Assembly (NCBI RefSeq): GCF_003752585.1
Contig: NZ_RKHR01000006.1
Span: forward strand, 124,001-188,000
DNA from: Sinobacterium caligoides
GTDB lineage: Bacteria > Pseudomonadota > Gammaproteobacteria > Pseudomonadales > Sinobacteriaceae
DNA: 64,000 bases
Direction of reading: 5' to 3'
Below are positions 20,101-29,042 of this stretch, piece by piece (the stretch's first letter is position 1; each line of letters opens with the position of its first letter). A model generated the notes under the pieces. It worked only from the letters and a program-made list of their open reading frames with translations. It did no database searches and had not been told where the DNA came from. The position numbers and the translations under genes are program-made.

Positions 20101-23100
20101 GACCGCCAGTGGCTCGAGTTCAGCCGCTGAGCTAGCAGACAGCTCATCGTCAGCCGTCATTAGCGGCTGCTCGAAATTGAGTTCACCCGGTACTTCTAAG
20201 ACAATTTCCGGTACAGCAGAGGCTTCCATAGCTGACAGCACCAGCTCATCTTCAACTGTTTGCTCATCGCACCAACGACCAATCTCAGCGACCAGTTCAT
20301 CCGCCGGCGCGATGTCCATACTCGCGGCAATACAGTCCATCATGCCAATAACTGTATCGACAGCCTGACTCGCACACGGTGTAAAACAAGTGACATTATC
20401 CTCTCGTACCGCAGCACAAGCCTGGATCACCGCTGTAACAAGTTCATGCATCGGCTGAATAGGAATGCTATCAACGATCAGGTTAAACTCAGTCAATAGT
20501 GTCGATATCGTAGTAACACCACTCACTGAGACCGTTTCAGCATCGAGAATATCCTCAACCGCCGAGAGCTTATCCATGCCTTCGGTTAATAGCTGGCTGA
20601 GCAGCTCGGGGTCAATGGCATCGTCGTTAACACCGCTCAAGTGTGGATCTGTGAGTATATGGTCTGTCAGCTCTTCAATATCAAAGAGTAATTCTGCACT
20701 GCCCTCAAGCTCAACATGCGCATGCTCAGGTAATAACTGTAAGCCCTGCTCGACTAAGTTTGTCGTTGTCTGCAACACACTTAGCACTGAGCCAGGAGCA
20801 CGCACCCTTGAAGCCTGCATACCTTTAACTAACTTCTCGGCTGGGCCGACAATTCTAGCAATTGAGGTGACATCGGCCATATGCGCACTGCCCTTAAGCG
20901 TGTGCAATGCCCGCTGCAAACTATCGGTTATGTAGCGGGGGTCGACACTCTCCAGCGCCTCAGTAATATAGTTATAGATAGTTTCTAAATGTGTGCGCGC
21001 TTCTTGCTCGAAGACTTCGAGCAACATCGCCGCTTCTTCGTCGATCTGTAGCGTCTCACTCGGCGAGTTTATGCCCGCCTCATCATCAACAATAAGCTCT
21101 GATACTGCCTCTTCTTCCACCACGACATCAGTGTCAGCAATCACCCGGTGACTATCATAGGCTGTGACATCGACCTCACCGTCTGCCTTTGCAAGACAAT
21201 CTGACACTGCGGTTAGCTCACTAACATAAGACTCGTTGACCGTTTTTCCAGCCTCGAAGGCCTCAACCATCGCAGGGAAACACTGGGTAACGAGAGCAAT
21301 CCAGGCAACACGGGTGCTATCAAGCTCAAGACTCTTATCCATCACCCGGTTGAGCATATTTTCGATCGACCAAGCTAACTCACCGATCGTCGTCGCGCCG
21401 ACCATACGTCCGCTACCCTTCAGGGTGTGAAAAGCTCGCCTCACCTCGCTGAGCCCTTCCGCTTTGCCATCACCTTCTAGCCAAGCAGGTAGCCACTGAT
21501 TAATACTCGCGAGTACCTCTTCTGCTTCCTCGACAAAAATCTCTAAGATTTCAGGGTCGATAGCGTCTTCGTCATCCTCTGCAACCGTTTCGTTTTCTGG
21601 TATCTCTACCGATACTGCGGCCTCCGGCGCCAGTTTAACGGCCTCGGGTTTCACAGCCTCAAAGGTTGCCTGCTCGTCGACACGTTTATCCCTAGGCTCA
21701 GCGCTGCTCTCAAGCACCGCTTCAGGTACGACAATGCATTCGCCATCAAACTCATAACCCAAGCTAACGAGGCTTTCCTCGGCACGAACGATGATAGCGC
21801 TATTATCTACGCCATCAAAATCTTCCAATAACCGCTCAAGGTAGTAATCAATGCTACTGATCGCATCAGCCAAGGTATCTAACGGCTGCTTATCCAGCTG
21901 TTGCCATTGCGCCTGTGACTTGTTCATCAGGCATGCAGAAGTATAGTGTTCACAAGCCTTGACCGCAGCGGCAATTCGCTCAAGGGAGCTAAGCATTAAG
22001 GCGCCACTTGCTGCTGACAGCATTGCCGGCACCGGCTGTAGATGCTCTGGGTTAAGTTGGTCGGCTACAAACTCAACAATCGATTCCTTAACCTGCTCGA
22101 GTAGACTACAGACCTCACGAACAACCACCTCGGTTGCGCTGTCGAAGTGCAGCTGCGCCTCAGTCTTATGGACAGAGTCACCATTCGTCGAGAGATATTG
22201 CGTTAGCGAGTGCTCTACAGAGATCACATACGACGCCATCTCTTGTAGCGCCTGTAGATCACCACCTTCACCGGCGATGTAGTCGGTCAAAATACTCAGC
22301 TGGTCACGTATCGTCTGTAACGGCTCATTAAAGCCGAGCAATGACATCGTATCGGCAACACGCTTAAGCATTGGCTGTGCTGGTCGCAACACATCTAACT
22401 GTTGATTGTCATTGCGTACATAGAGGTCTAAAAAGTCCTTCACCGCCGCCAACTCTTCGAGTAGCGCATCAATCACTGCCGCCACCGCCTCGTAATCTGG
22501 CGGGGCAACGAACTCTTCATAGCTCTTCGGCAGCGCGGCCTCTAACTGATAAGCCTGCCTTAAATCCGCCATCAAGGGCGAATCATTTTTCGACTTGGCG
22601 ATATGATAGAGAAACTGGCGCATCAACTCATTGTTGATCTCGCCGTCCATATAACTAGGTCCCCGCTCGACCAGTCCCTTGAGCTCAGTATCAATCTGCT
22701 TTAAAAGCGACTTAACGCCAGAGGTTGGCGGGATCGAACGGTTGGCAATGCCCTCAATTAAGGCAAGTGCCACACTCCACATGGCCTCGTGCTGTTTACC
22801 TAGTGACATCAGCCTTAGGCGCTGACAGACCTTTGCCAAATATTGTAGGTTCTTGCCTAGCTTCTTATCACGGACAATACCGACAAAGGCGATTTGAAAC
22901 ATCTGCCTCAGCTTTTCAACTAGGCCAACAAACTCTGCTTTGCTCAACTGCACGGGCGCATCTGAGGAGAGCTTTAAACGAGACAGGTCAGGTGTAAAGA
23001 AAGCAAACTCTTCAAGTGCTGAAGCAGCCCGCGCCGCCCTCATATCATTGATCGTTGGCAACAGGGCACTAGGAGCATCTCGGTGTGATACTTTCAAGCG

Positions 23101-23412
23101 CTGCAGGTAGGGCGGCAACTGCAATAGCCCTCCCATCAAGGCAATCAAACCCTCTCGCTCGTTAGGTAGCGAGCCATCGACTAACGCTTGCGCTAAGGCC
23201 TCGAGTTCTTCGGCAAATAACGTCGCGCCATTAAACTCAACCATTTTTAACGTACCGTATACCTGGTGTATATAGGTCAAACAGAAACGCAGTTGGGAGG
23301 AATCTTGTGGGTTTTGCACATAGGCTTCTAACGCTTGCTTTGCCTGCTTAAGCGTTTCAGCAATTTCACCAGAAACCCACTCTAATGCTACATAATCCTG
23401 ACTTTTAGCCAT
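17134..23412 (-). CDS. chpA: ChpA, hybrid CheA-type histidine kinase for twitching motility
   Basis: Giant kinase of 2092 aa (P. aeruginosa ChpA about 2470). Three intact HPt domains are seen: RRAFHTLKGSG (His662), QRALHTLKGSA (His837) and LLHTFKGGA (His1283). The first 600 residues look like degenerate FimL/HPt-like helical repeats without a phosphorylatable His. Residues about 1065-1245 are a very acidic, low-complexity linker. A CheA core follows: dimerisation helices from about 1490, N-box LRNAIDHGIEP near 1680, G-boxes EDDGAGID and GRGVGLDVV to about 1780, CheW-like domain about 1810-1940, and a C-terminal receiver with Asp2021 in LLDIEMP. It is expected to phosphorylate PilG and PilH. 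ATG 23412 is chosen over the adjacent GTG at 23415. Confidence 0.95.
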   Translation of the reverse strand: MAKSQDYVALEWVSGEIAETLKQAKQALEAYVQNPQDSSQLRFCLTYIHQVYGTLKMVEFNGATLFAEELEALAQALVDGSLPNEREGLIALMGGLLQLPPYLQRLKVSHRDAPSALLPTINDMRAARAASALEEFAFFTPDLSRLKLSSDAPVQLSKAEFVGLVEKLRQMFQIAFVGIVRDKKLGKNLQYLAKVCQRLRLMSLGKQHEAMWSVALALIEGIANRSIPPTSGVKSLLKQIDTELKGLVERGPSYMDGEINNELMRQFLYHIAKSKNDSPLMADLRQAYQLEAALPKSYEEFVAPPDYEAVAAVIDALLEELAAVKDFLDLYVRNDNQQLDVLRPAQPMLKRVADTMSLLGFNEPLQTIRDQLSILTDYIAGEGGDLQALQEMASYVISVEHSLTQYLSTNGDSVHKTEAQLHFDSATEVVVREVCSLLEQVKESIVEFVADQLNPEHLQPVPAMLSAASGALMLSSLERIAAAVKACEHYTSACLMNKSQAQWQQLDKQPLDTLADAISSIDYYLERLLEDFDGVDNSAIIVRAEESLVSLGYEFDGECIVVPEAVLESSAEPRDKRVDEQATFEAVKPEAVKLAPEAAVSVEIPENETVAEDDEDAIDPEILEIFVEEAEEVLASINQWLPAWLEGDGKAEGLSEVRRAFHTLKGSGRMVGATTIGELAWSIENMLNRVMDKSLELDSTRVAWIALVTQCFPAMVEAFEAGKTVNESYVSELTAVSDCLAKADGEVDVTAYDSHRVIADTDVVVEEEAVSELIVDDEAGINSPSETLQIDEEAAMLLEVFEQEARTHLETIYNYITEALESVDPRYITDSLQRALHTLKGSAHMADVTSIARIVGPAEKLVKGMQASRVRAPGSVLSVLQTTTNLVEQGLQLLPEHAHVELEGSAELLFDIEELTDHILTDPHLSGVNDDAIDPELLSQLLTEGMDKLSAVEDILDAETVSVSGVTTISTLLTEFNLIVDSIPIQPMHELVTAVIQACAAVREDNVTCFTPCASQAVDTVIGMMDCIAASMDIAPADELVAEIGRWCDEQTVEDELVLSAMEASAVPEIVLEVPGELNFEQPLMTADDELSASSAAELEPLAVEGLLEEESPLEEIQQQSAIEGSLSEPTEAEELSFAEVVIEQTVEPELELTSLAAEQTPLEDAFFEEQLLAEGVDDEVSTETPEIEPVIAPQDEGLLVEPVSQEPLQSAAETMMLTEPAEQVADTHSLFADDDDELDDEIIEIFIEEAADLLEGIDETLQSWAQDIDDSAAMPELLRLLHTFKGGARLAAADALGDLSHDFETYVIGVDASNKLDQAALAEFQQFQDRLHHSMDRFLTSRRSGADVVEAAVSEAAAPAAVLEESVTDNGVLIESFSGTDSIDEVVERTDELVIAAPEQLTVESTVEADLTTGLSEQQVVATREDLLELNADHDRTEPVKAEASMFKAPSVKMVAIPKRSNELAATDGLNQLSQADALNQAKTPQEVIKVSAQLLEELVNLAGETTIARGRVEEQVSDISYAIEDMESTIDRLQDQLRRLDTETEAQILFRQEQMESSGVEEFDPLEMDRYTALQQLSRSLIESASDIADIKGTISDKARDIETLLLQQSRVNTDLQEGLMRSRMVPFSRMVPRLRRIVRQVGSELDKKVNFVLDNTEGEMDRIVLERMVAPLEHMLRNAIDHGIEPVQQRLQAGKPEQGNIVISMAREGGEVVINLEDDGAGIDLQAVRQKAVDNGLMTSDAELTDHEVMQFVLHAGFSTAQEVTQISGRGVGLDVVHSEIKLLGGMVDISSNHGLGTRFTVRLPFTVSVNRALMVKVAGDIYAIPLNTIEGVVRVSPFELEAYYQPEAPLFEYAGQPYNLRYMGSLLQSQAKPKLSNQSAPLPVVLVRGADHAVAVQVDALLGSREIVVKNLGPQFSRVQGLTGATVLGDGSVVVILDLMAMIRADISQGYSQLEQGDGQVEKQDTLTVMVVDDSVTVRKVTSRFLERNGMNVLLAKDGADAMQLLIDHKPDVMLLDIEMPRMDGFEVASRVKHSDRLRDIPIIMITSRTGDKHRERAFSLGVDRYLGKPYQEAQLLETLAELVVLPE

Positions 23413-23440
23413 CACCGCAAAGCCCTTCTAATCTTGTGTA

Positions 23441-24286
23441 TCACTGTTTTATATAGCCTTCTATACGACTATTGCTAATACGCCTAACGCCTGGATGGTG
23501 CCAGCCCTGACTCTCGCCAGGGCCTGTAATTAAAAGGCCCCCGGGTTTTAGGCGCTTATACAGCGCATTTAATACGGAAATCCGACCTTCACGCTTAAAA
23601 TATATCAACATGTTCTGGCAATAAATCACGTCCATCAACATGTTAGGCAGGGTGTTTATCATCGCGATATTGGAGCGACTAAAACACACTCTTGACCTCA
23701 GCGCCGGTACAACTTGATAGCTACCAGCCGAGATATTCCTAAAGTATCGATAGCGCAGCGCAGCCTCTATTATTAATAATTGCTGCTGACGGTATTCACC
23801 TGCTTCAGCACGTGCCACCGCGCTACTACTGATATCAGTACCAGTGACACCGAAAAAGCGCTCACCTGCCGCCGTTCTCACCGCCTCTGCAGCAGTAATC
23901 GCTAAGCTATAAGCCTCCTCACCGGTGGAGCAACCAACGCTCCAAAGCTCTAAAGGTTCTCCATCATTAACCTGTAGTCGTACTTGCAGGTAATCACCTA
24001 GGTAGGCGAAAGCAGATGGGTCGCGATAGAAGCGCGTTTCCTGAACAGTAAGGCTATTGAGTAACTCCCCCCATTCAACAGCTGCATCACCGCCACCGGC
24101 GCTCACCTGATGGTAATACTCTCCATAATTTTCATATCCAAGCTGACGCATGCGCTTTAATAAGCCAACTTGCAGAATCGATTTATGGCCCCCCAGGTCA
24201 ATACCTGTCCGCGCCTCTAAAAGCTCTTGCCACAGACGAAACTGCTTATCTGACAATTCCGGCTGAGGCCGCAGCGCCCAACTCAA
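23441..24286 (-). CDS. pilK: CheR-type methyltransferase of the Pil-Chp system
   Basis: 281-aa SAM-dependent methyltransferase that should methylate glutamates of the PilJ receptor. An N-terminal helical CheR_N part (FRLWQELLEARTGIDLGGHK) precedes the catalytic domain with LELWSVGCSTGEEAYSLA and VTGTDISSSAVARAEAG; FRNIS and CQNMLIYF follow. The open frame begins with TTG at 24286, since the nearby ATG runs into a stop; GAGATG upstream is a modest ribosome binding site. 59 nt downstream of pilJ. Confidence 0.92.
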   Translation of the reverse strand: MSWALRPQPELSDKQFRLWQELLEARTGIDLGGHKSILQVGLLKRMRQLGYENYGEYYHQVSAGGGDAAVEWGELLNSLTVQETRFYRDPSAFAYLGDYLQVRLQVNDGEPLELWSVGCSTGEEAYSLAITAAEAVRTAAGERFFGVTGTDISSSAVARAEAGEYRQQQLLIIEAALRYRYFRNISAGSYQVVPALRSRVCFSRSNIAMINTLPNMLMDVIYCQNMLIYFKREGRISVLNALYKRLKPGGLLITGPGESQGWHHPGVRRISNSRIEGYIKQ

Positions 24287-24345
24287 AGTCTGTTCATCTC
24301 AACGAGCCCAGACTAAAGCTGAGCTTGGCTAAAGATGAGCCGCTA

Positions 24346-26388
24346 TCAATGCTCTTGCAGCTCATCATCAAAGTCCAACTCTTCTTCAGGTAGTTTGAAG
24401 CCGGCTACGGACTCACGTAGATCTGTCGCCATGACGGCGAGATTACCGATCGACTTCGCCGTCGTGGTAGTACCAGACGAGGTCTGAGAAGTGATCTCTT
24501 GAATAACGTTCATGGTATTCGAGATATGACCTGCGGAAGCCGCCTGCTGGCGCGCCGCGTTAGAGATGTTCTGAATCAGCTCGGCGAGACTGCTCGATAC
24601 ATTCTCGATTTCTTCCAGTGCCACACCCGCATCCTGAGCCAAACGCGCTCCGCGGACAACTTCCGAGGTGGTCTGCTCCATAGAGATAACCGCTTCATTG
24701 GTATCCGACTGAATCGTCTTAACCAGCGCCTCGATCTGCTTTGTTGCATTAGAGGAGCGCTCCGCAAGTCGCTGAACCTCATCCGCAACAACCGCGAAGC
24801 CTCGACCGGCATCACCGGCCATAGATGCCTGGATCGCCGCGTTAAGTGCCAATATGTTGGTCTGATCCGCGATGTCGTTGATCAAAGATACGATATCACC
24901 GATTTCCTGTGACGACTCACCGAGGCGCTTAATACGCTTCGCTGTATCCTGAATCTGCTCTCGAATCGTGTCCATACCGTGAATAGTATTCTGTACAACC
25001 TCGGCACCGGACCCGGCTATTTTAACCGATCGATCGGCAACCTGTGCAGACTCAGAGGCGTTAGCCGAAACCTGGTCGATGGTAACCGCCATCTCGTTGA
25101 TCGCCGCCGACGCTCCGGCAATCTCTTGTGCCTGATGCTCAGAAGCTTCTGCAAGGTGTAACGCCGTACCCTGTGTTTCTTCGGCAGCCGAGGAGACCCT
25201 TACCGCCGTATCGTTGATCTGAGAAACCAGGATCCGTAGTTGGTCAATAGTGAAGTTAATCGAATCGGCGATCGCACCGGTAAAGTCTTCCGATACAGTC
25301 GCCGTAGCAGTCAAGTCACCGTCGGCTAAGTCGGCCAGCTCATCCAGCAGACGTAAGATCGCCGCCTGGTTAGTCTCGTTAGTCTCGTTCTCTGTCTTCA
25401 GCTGACGTGCGGTTCCACGAGCATTCGATAGACCAATCAGCGCCAACAACACGAGAATCGCTACAGCCAAACCGGCCAACATAGTGGTGTTAATAGCACG
25501 CTTACCATCAAGATTACCGATGGCGGTAACCAGCGCCGCAATCGCATCCTGCATCATCGGCTCCGCTTCGATCACCTTCTTCGCAGCATCACGCGCCTTA
25601 GTTAAGTCTGGGGATGCCTGAACGATTTCATCAACAGAGCCAGCAACGAAGCCGTACAACTCTGTAATTTCCTTGAGGCTAGCCAATGCTTCAGGGTCAT
25701 TCACCTTAGTAATACGCAGTGATTTATTACCTTCAAGCATACCGTTGAGCACGGCACGGAACAGCACCGCCTGCTGGCTAAACTGATCAGCAGCTGAGAC
25801 GGCATCAACGCGTCCCTCGAGCATCTTGTCAACGTTACGAGCGATACGCTCCATCAACAAGCTCTGCCCCTGCGCCTGAACAGTAGACTCGGTATCAGCG
25901 CCTATATCCAGCATGATCTCAACAACGTTCTCATACTCGGCCTGTACTGCCGGTACCGACTCGTTTAGCGTGTTGGCAACTTCATGCAATAACAAAATTC
26001 GATCACGGTTCTCAACGATCGTATGCGAGGACTGATCCAGCATCGTCCAAGTCTTTGCCAATCGATCAAGCTCCGGTGCCAACAGCTCTTGGTCGTTACT
26101 CTCGTCGATCAGCTTATTAACTGTCGCCTTAAACTTGGCGTTAGCCTCTTTCAAGTCAGTAAACGCAGCCGCATTACCCTCTGTTGCCTGACGAGATGAC
26201 GTTGTCAGCTCCTGCAGCAAAACGCGCAAGTCACTCGTTGACTTCAGGTACCCAGAGTCATGCCCTACCTGTTGAAACAGCTTGAAACCAATATAGGCAA
26301 AACCAACAATCACCAACACCAGCAAGATGATCAGTAATGATGTGCCACCATTATTCGACGATTTCGTCGTATTTTTAGTTGTACTCAT
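24346..26388 (-). CDS. pilJ: PilJ methyl-accepting chemotaxis receptor
   Basis: 680-aa membrane receptor. First membrane helix about 18-38, long periplasmic helical sensor, second membrane helix about 303-322, then HAMP-like region and a coiled-coil signalling domain. The hairpin tip reads [20 protein letters not shown], the PilJ variant of the canonical MCP tip. It would couple through PilI to ChpA to report on pilus state or surface contact. It lies in the conserved order pilG-pilH-pilI-pilJ-pilK-chpA. Confidence 0.95.
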   Translation of the reverse strand: MSTTKNTTKSSNNGGTSLLIILLVLVIVGFAYIGFKLFQQVGHDSGYLKSTSDLRVLLQELTTSSRQATEGNAAAFTDLKEANAKFKATVNKLIDESNDQELLAPELDRLAKTWTMLDQSSHTIVENRDRILLLHEVANTLNESVPAVQAEYENVVEIMLDIGADTESTVQAQGQSLLMERIARNVDKMLEGRVDAVSAADQFSQQAVLFRAVLNGMLEGNKSLRITKVNDPEALASLKEITELYGFVAGSVDEIVQASPDLTKARDAAKKVIEAEPMMQDAIAALVTAIGNLDGKRAINTTMLAGLAVAILVLLALIGLSNARGTARQLKTENETNETNQAAILRLLDELADLADGDLTATATVSEDFTGAIADSINFTIDQLRILVSQINDTAVRVSSAAEETQGTALHLAEASEHQAQEIAGASAAINEMAVTIDQVSANASESAQVADRSVKIAGSGAEVVQNTIHGMDTIREQIQDTAKRIKRLGESSQEIGDIVSLINDIADQTNILALNAAIQASMAGDAGRGFAVVADEVQRLAERSSNATKQIEALVKTIQSDTNEAVISMEQTTSEVVRGARLAQDAGVALEEIENVSSSLAELIQNISNAARQQAASAGHISNTMNVIQEITSQTSSGTTTTAKSIGNLAVMATDLRESVAGFKLPEEELDFDDELQEH

Positions 26389-26443
26389 GCCCCGGATCCC
26401 CGACCCAACTCATTATATGTAGTTATGTTAGTCACAACATAGA

Positions 26444-26986
26444 TTAACTTGCTGCAGCATTTACAAAACGCGTATCCGCTGCCAATAAAAATGGGCTGAA
26501 AACAGCCCATGGTTCACCATCCACCAGATAAGATCCGACCAAATACTCACCATACGCGGCGGCATCCTCAGCAATCTCATCGGTAAAAGTTTCTGCAGGA
26601 AAATGTTGCATACCGAAGACTCGGTCGACGACTAGGCCAGTATAAAGCTCTCCCCTCTCAACAACCAACACCCTTCTGTCTCGAGACTGAGGCAGTGGTT
26701 TATGGTTGAAGAAGTGATAGAGATCTACCAAGGGCAACAAGCGTCCTCGGACATTAGCAACACCTTTTACCCACGGTTGCACGCCAGGCATCTTTGTCGC
26801 ACCCAGCTCAACCAACATTTCCGCGACCTCAGCCATCGGCGCCACCATCTTTACGCCGCCCAAGGTAAAGCCCACACCACTCCAAGTGACTTTCACCTCT
26901 TGCTGAGCGGGTAATCCCCTCGCCGCCGCCAGACTACGCTGGGCGATTTCGGTTAAGGTTGCAAATGGCTCCACGAGCTTATTCAT
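26444..26986 (-). CDS. pilI: PilI CheW-like adaptor
   Basis: 180-aa CheW-domain protein that should bridge PilJ and ChpA. Recognisable pieces are GVGFTLGGVKMVAPMAEVAE, PWVKGVANVRGRLLPLVDLY and VVDRVFGMQHF. Start ATG 26986. Spaced 25 nt from pilH and 55 nt from pilJ on the same strand. Confidence 0.94.
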   Translation of the reverse strand: MNKLVEPFATLTEIAQRSLAAARGLPAQQEVKVTWSGVGFTLGGVKMVAPMAEVAEMLVELGATKMPGVQPWVKGVANVRGRLLPLVDLYHFFNHKPLPQSRDRRVLVVERGELYTGLVVDRVFGMQHFPAETFTDEIAEDAAAYGEYLVGSYLVDGEPWAVFSPFLLAADTRFVNAAAS

Positions 26987-27011
26987 CGGTTATTCTTCCA
27001 ACCTTGTCTGA

Positions 27012-27389
27012 CTAAGACGCACTGGCGCCGGAGAGGACGTCTTTGATCGTGTTCATCAGCAGCTTTTCTTCCAGCGGTTTAGTCAAATATCCCCTCGCCC
27101 CTTGGCGCCTGCCCCAGACACGATCGGTTTCCTGATCTTTGGTGGTGACAATAAGAATTGGGATATCGCTGGTAGCACTATTTCTACTTAACTGGCGAGT
27201 TGCCTGAAAGCCGTTGATCCCTGGCATGACAATATCCATTAAAACAATATCAGGCAGCTCCGCCTTCGCTTTCGCCACACCTTCTTCACCGTTTTCAGCC
27301 TCTAGCACTTCATAGCCATGACGGCTCAGCATCGACTTCATTCTTCTAGTTTCGGTTGGCGAGTCGTCTACGATTAATACTCGAGCCAT
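27012..27389 (-). CDS. pilH: PilH response regulator
   Basis: Single-domain receiver (125 aa) beginning MARVLIVDDSPTETRRM. The phospho-acceptor is the Asp in IVLMDIVMPG; Thr and Lys of the switch lie in ILIVTTKDQ and YLTKPLEEK. PilH is the CheY-like partner linked to PilT-driven retraction control in Pseudomonas. No output domain. Shine-Dalgarno AGGAGA precedes the ATG at 27389. Confidence 0.95.
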   Translation of the reverse strand: MARVLIVDDSPTETRRMKSMLSRHGYEVLEAENGEEGVAKAKAELPDIVLMDIVMPGINGFQATRQLSRNSATSDIPILIVTTKDQETDRVWGRRQGARGYLTKPLEEKLLMNTIKDVLSGASAS

Positions 27390-27434
27390 TTCAATCTCCT
27401 GAACAACATTGGATTAGTTAGAATTATTGCGCCG

Positions 27435-27830
27435 CTATGCGGCGTTTTGCTTGCCGACGTGATCTTCAATCGCACTCAGCAGCTCATTTTTACTAAACGG
27501 TTTGGTTAGATACTGATCCGAGCCAACTATTCGACCCTTCGCTTTATCAAACAAACCATCTTTACTCGATAACATAATGACCGGCGTTGATTTAAATTCA
27601 TTATTATTTTTAATCAAAGCGCAGGTCTGATAGCCATCTAAGCGAGGCATCATAATATCGACAAAGATAATATCAGGACGTGTATCTGCTATCTTGGCTA
27701 GGGCATCAAAGCCATCTACAGCCGTGACAACAGTACAACCTACTTTACTTAATAGAGTCTCAGCAGTACGACGTATAGTCTTACTATCGTCAATTACCAT
27801 GACTTTTAAATCTGCGAAGTTAACACTCAT
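27435..27830 (-). CDS. pilG: PilG response regulator
   Basis: Single-domain receiver of 131 aa with VMVIDDSKTIRRTAETLL and phospho-acceptor Asp in IIFVDIMMPRLDG; Lys in YLTKPFSKNE. The N-terminus MSVNFADLKVMVIDD matches Pseudomonas PilG, so ATG 27830 is chosen over the GTG at 27845. First gene of the pil-chp operon; a promoter is proposed at 27908-27935. PilG drives pilus extension in the paradigm system. Confidence 0.94.
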   Translation of the reverse strand: MSVNFADLKVMVIDDSKTIRRTAETLLSKVGCTVVTAVDGFDALAKIADTRPDIIFVDIMMPRLDGYQTCALIKNNNEFKSTPVIMLSSKDGLFDKAKGRIVGSDQYLTKPFSKNELLSAIEDHVGKQNAA

Positions 27831-27907
27831 GCACAACAATCCCACTCAACTTATTCTTCTATATGGTCATCAAACTATGAGACTTGCCATCCATTAGATG
27901 ATCACGG

Positions 27908-27935
27908 TGTATAAGGTTTTAACACAGTTTCACAA
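27908..27935 (-). promoter_or_regulatory. Candidate promoter of the pil-chp operon
   Basis: On the minus strand, TTGTGA (27935-27930), 16-nt spacer, TATACA (27913-27908). The predicted start gives a leader of about 70 nt before pilG. It is the best match in the divergent region. Confidence 0.4.
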
Positions 27936-28008
27936 CTCAATCTACTTTAGCACCATTAATATCACACTTCGATCGCAACCATGGTGTACTTTTCAGTAGA
28001 TACAGAAG

Positions 28009-28036
28009 TTACAATACAACAAAGATTACCTATTAT
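28009..28036 (+). promoter_or_regulatory. Candidate promoter of gshB-tonB-ruvX
   Basis: TTACAA (28009-28014), 16-nt spacer, TATTAT (28031-28036). The start point would lie about 25 nt before the gshB ATG at 28068. Confidence 0.4.
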
Positions 28037-28067
28037 AGGCTCAGTCCTCATCAACCGGTACCCCTAC

Positions 28068-29024
28068 ATGACCATTCGCCTCGCCATCGTAATGGATGAC
28101 ATTACAGCCATCAACGTTAAGAAAGACAGCACCCTTGCCATGTTTGCCGCCGCGCAACAGAAGGGCTGGGAACTGTTCTACATCCAACAGCCCGACCTCT
28201 ATCTCGAACAGGGTCTAGCTAAGGCCATCGCCCAACCTATCACCAACATTAGTTACAACGCAGACGATTACTGCCAGTTAGGCGAGCCATCAAAAATCAC
28301 CCTCAGCGAGCTTGACGTGGTGTTAATGCGTAAAGATCCGCCGTTTGACAACGAGTATATCTATTCCACTTATATTCTCGAGGCCGCCGAGCGCGAAGGC
28401 ACACTCATCGTCAACCGCCCCAGTAGCCTGCGCGACTGTAACGAAAAAATCTTTGCTACACAGTTCCCACAATGCTGCCCTCCGGTGCTGGTGAGCCGCA
28501 ACAACGATCTACTCAAGGCCTTCTATTTGGAGCATCGAGACGTCATCTTTAAGCCCCTAGATGGCATGGGCGGCACGGCAATATTCCGCGTCAAAGCTGG
28601 CGATCCAAACCTCAGCGTCATCCTCGAGACCCTCACCCAATACGGCAGCCAATCGATTATGGCCCAACGCTTTATCCCAGAAATCACACAGGGCGACAAA
28701 CGCATCTTAATGGTCGACGGCAAGCCGGTTGACTATGCCTTGGCTCGAGTTCCTGCGGAAGGGGAGACCCGAGGCAACTTGGCGGCAGGTGGTAGCGGCG
28801 TGCCGCAACCACTGACCGAGCGTGACCGCTGGATTTGCCAACAAGTCGCTCCAACTTTACGTGAAAAAGGCTTATTATTCGTTGGCCTCGATGTCATTGG
28901 CGACTACCTCACCGAGATCAATGTCACCAGCCCGACCTGTATCCGCGAGCTCGACGACGCCTACAACCTCGACATCGCCGGCCAACTAATGCAGAGCATC
29001 GAGCAACAACTGAAAAATAACTAA
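28068..29024 (+). CDS. gshB: Glutathione synthetase
   Basis: ATP-grasp ligase (318 aa; E. coli 316) that joins gamma-glutamylcysteine with glycine. It begins MTIRLAIVMDDITAINVKKD; ATP-grasp elements include VIFKPLDGMGGTAIFRV and the C-terminal FVGLDVIGDYLTEINVTSPT. The frame extends upstream to 27981, but homology starts at ATG 28068, which has only a weak ribosome binding site. Divergent from pilG, as in Pseudomonas, and 18 nt upstream of tonB. Confidence 0.97.
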   Translation: MTIRLAIVMDDITAINVKKDSTLAMFAAAQQKGWELFYIQQPDLYLEQGLAKAIAQPITNISYNADDYCQLGEPSKITLSELDVVLMRKDPPFDNEYIYSTYILEAAEREGTLIVNRPSSLRDCNEKIFATQFPQCCPPVLVSRNNDLLKAFYLEHRDVIFKPLDGMGGTAIFRVKAGDPNLSVILETLTQYGSQSIMAQRFIPEITQGDKRILMVDGKPVDYALARVPAEGETRGNLAAGGSGVPQPLTERDRWICQQVAPTLREKGLLFVGLDVIGDYLTEINVTSPTCIRELDDAYNLDIAGQLMQSIEQQLKNN

Positions 29025-29042
29025 AACAACGACTTTAATACT

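Noticed and set aside
19650-20250. Tandem repeats or CRISPR-like periodicity
   Set aside because: The GAG/CTC richness comes from an acidic protein linker; there is no fixed repeat unit or spacers.
19556-20368. 270-aa Ser-rich frame on the plus strand
   Set aside because: It is the complement of the acidic linker of chpA; Glu/Ala codons read in reverse give Ser runs.
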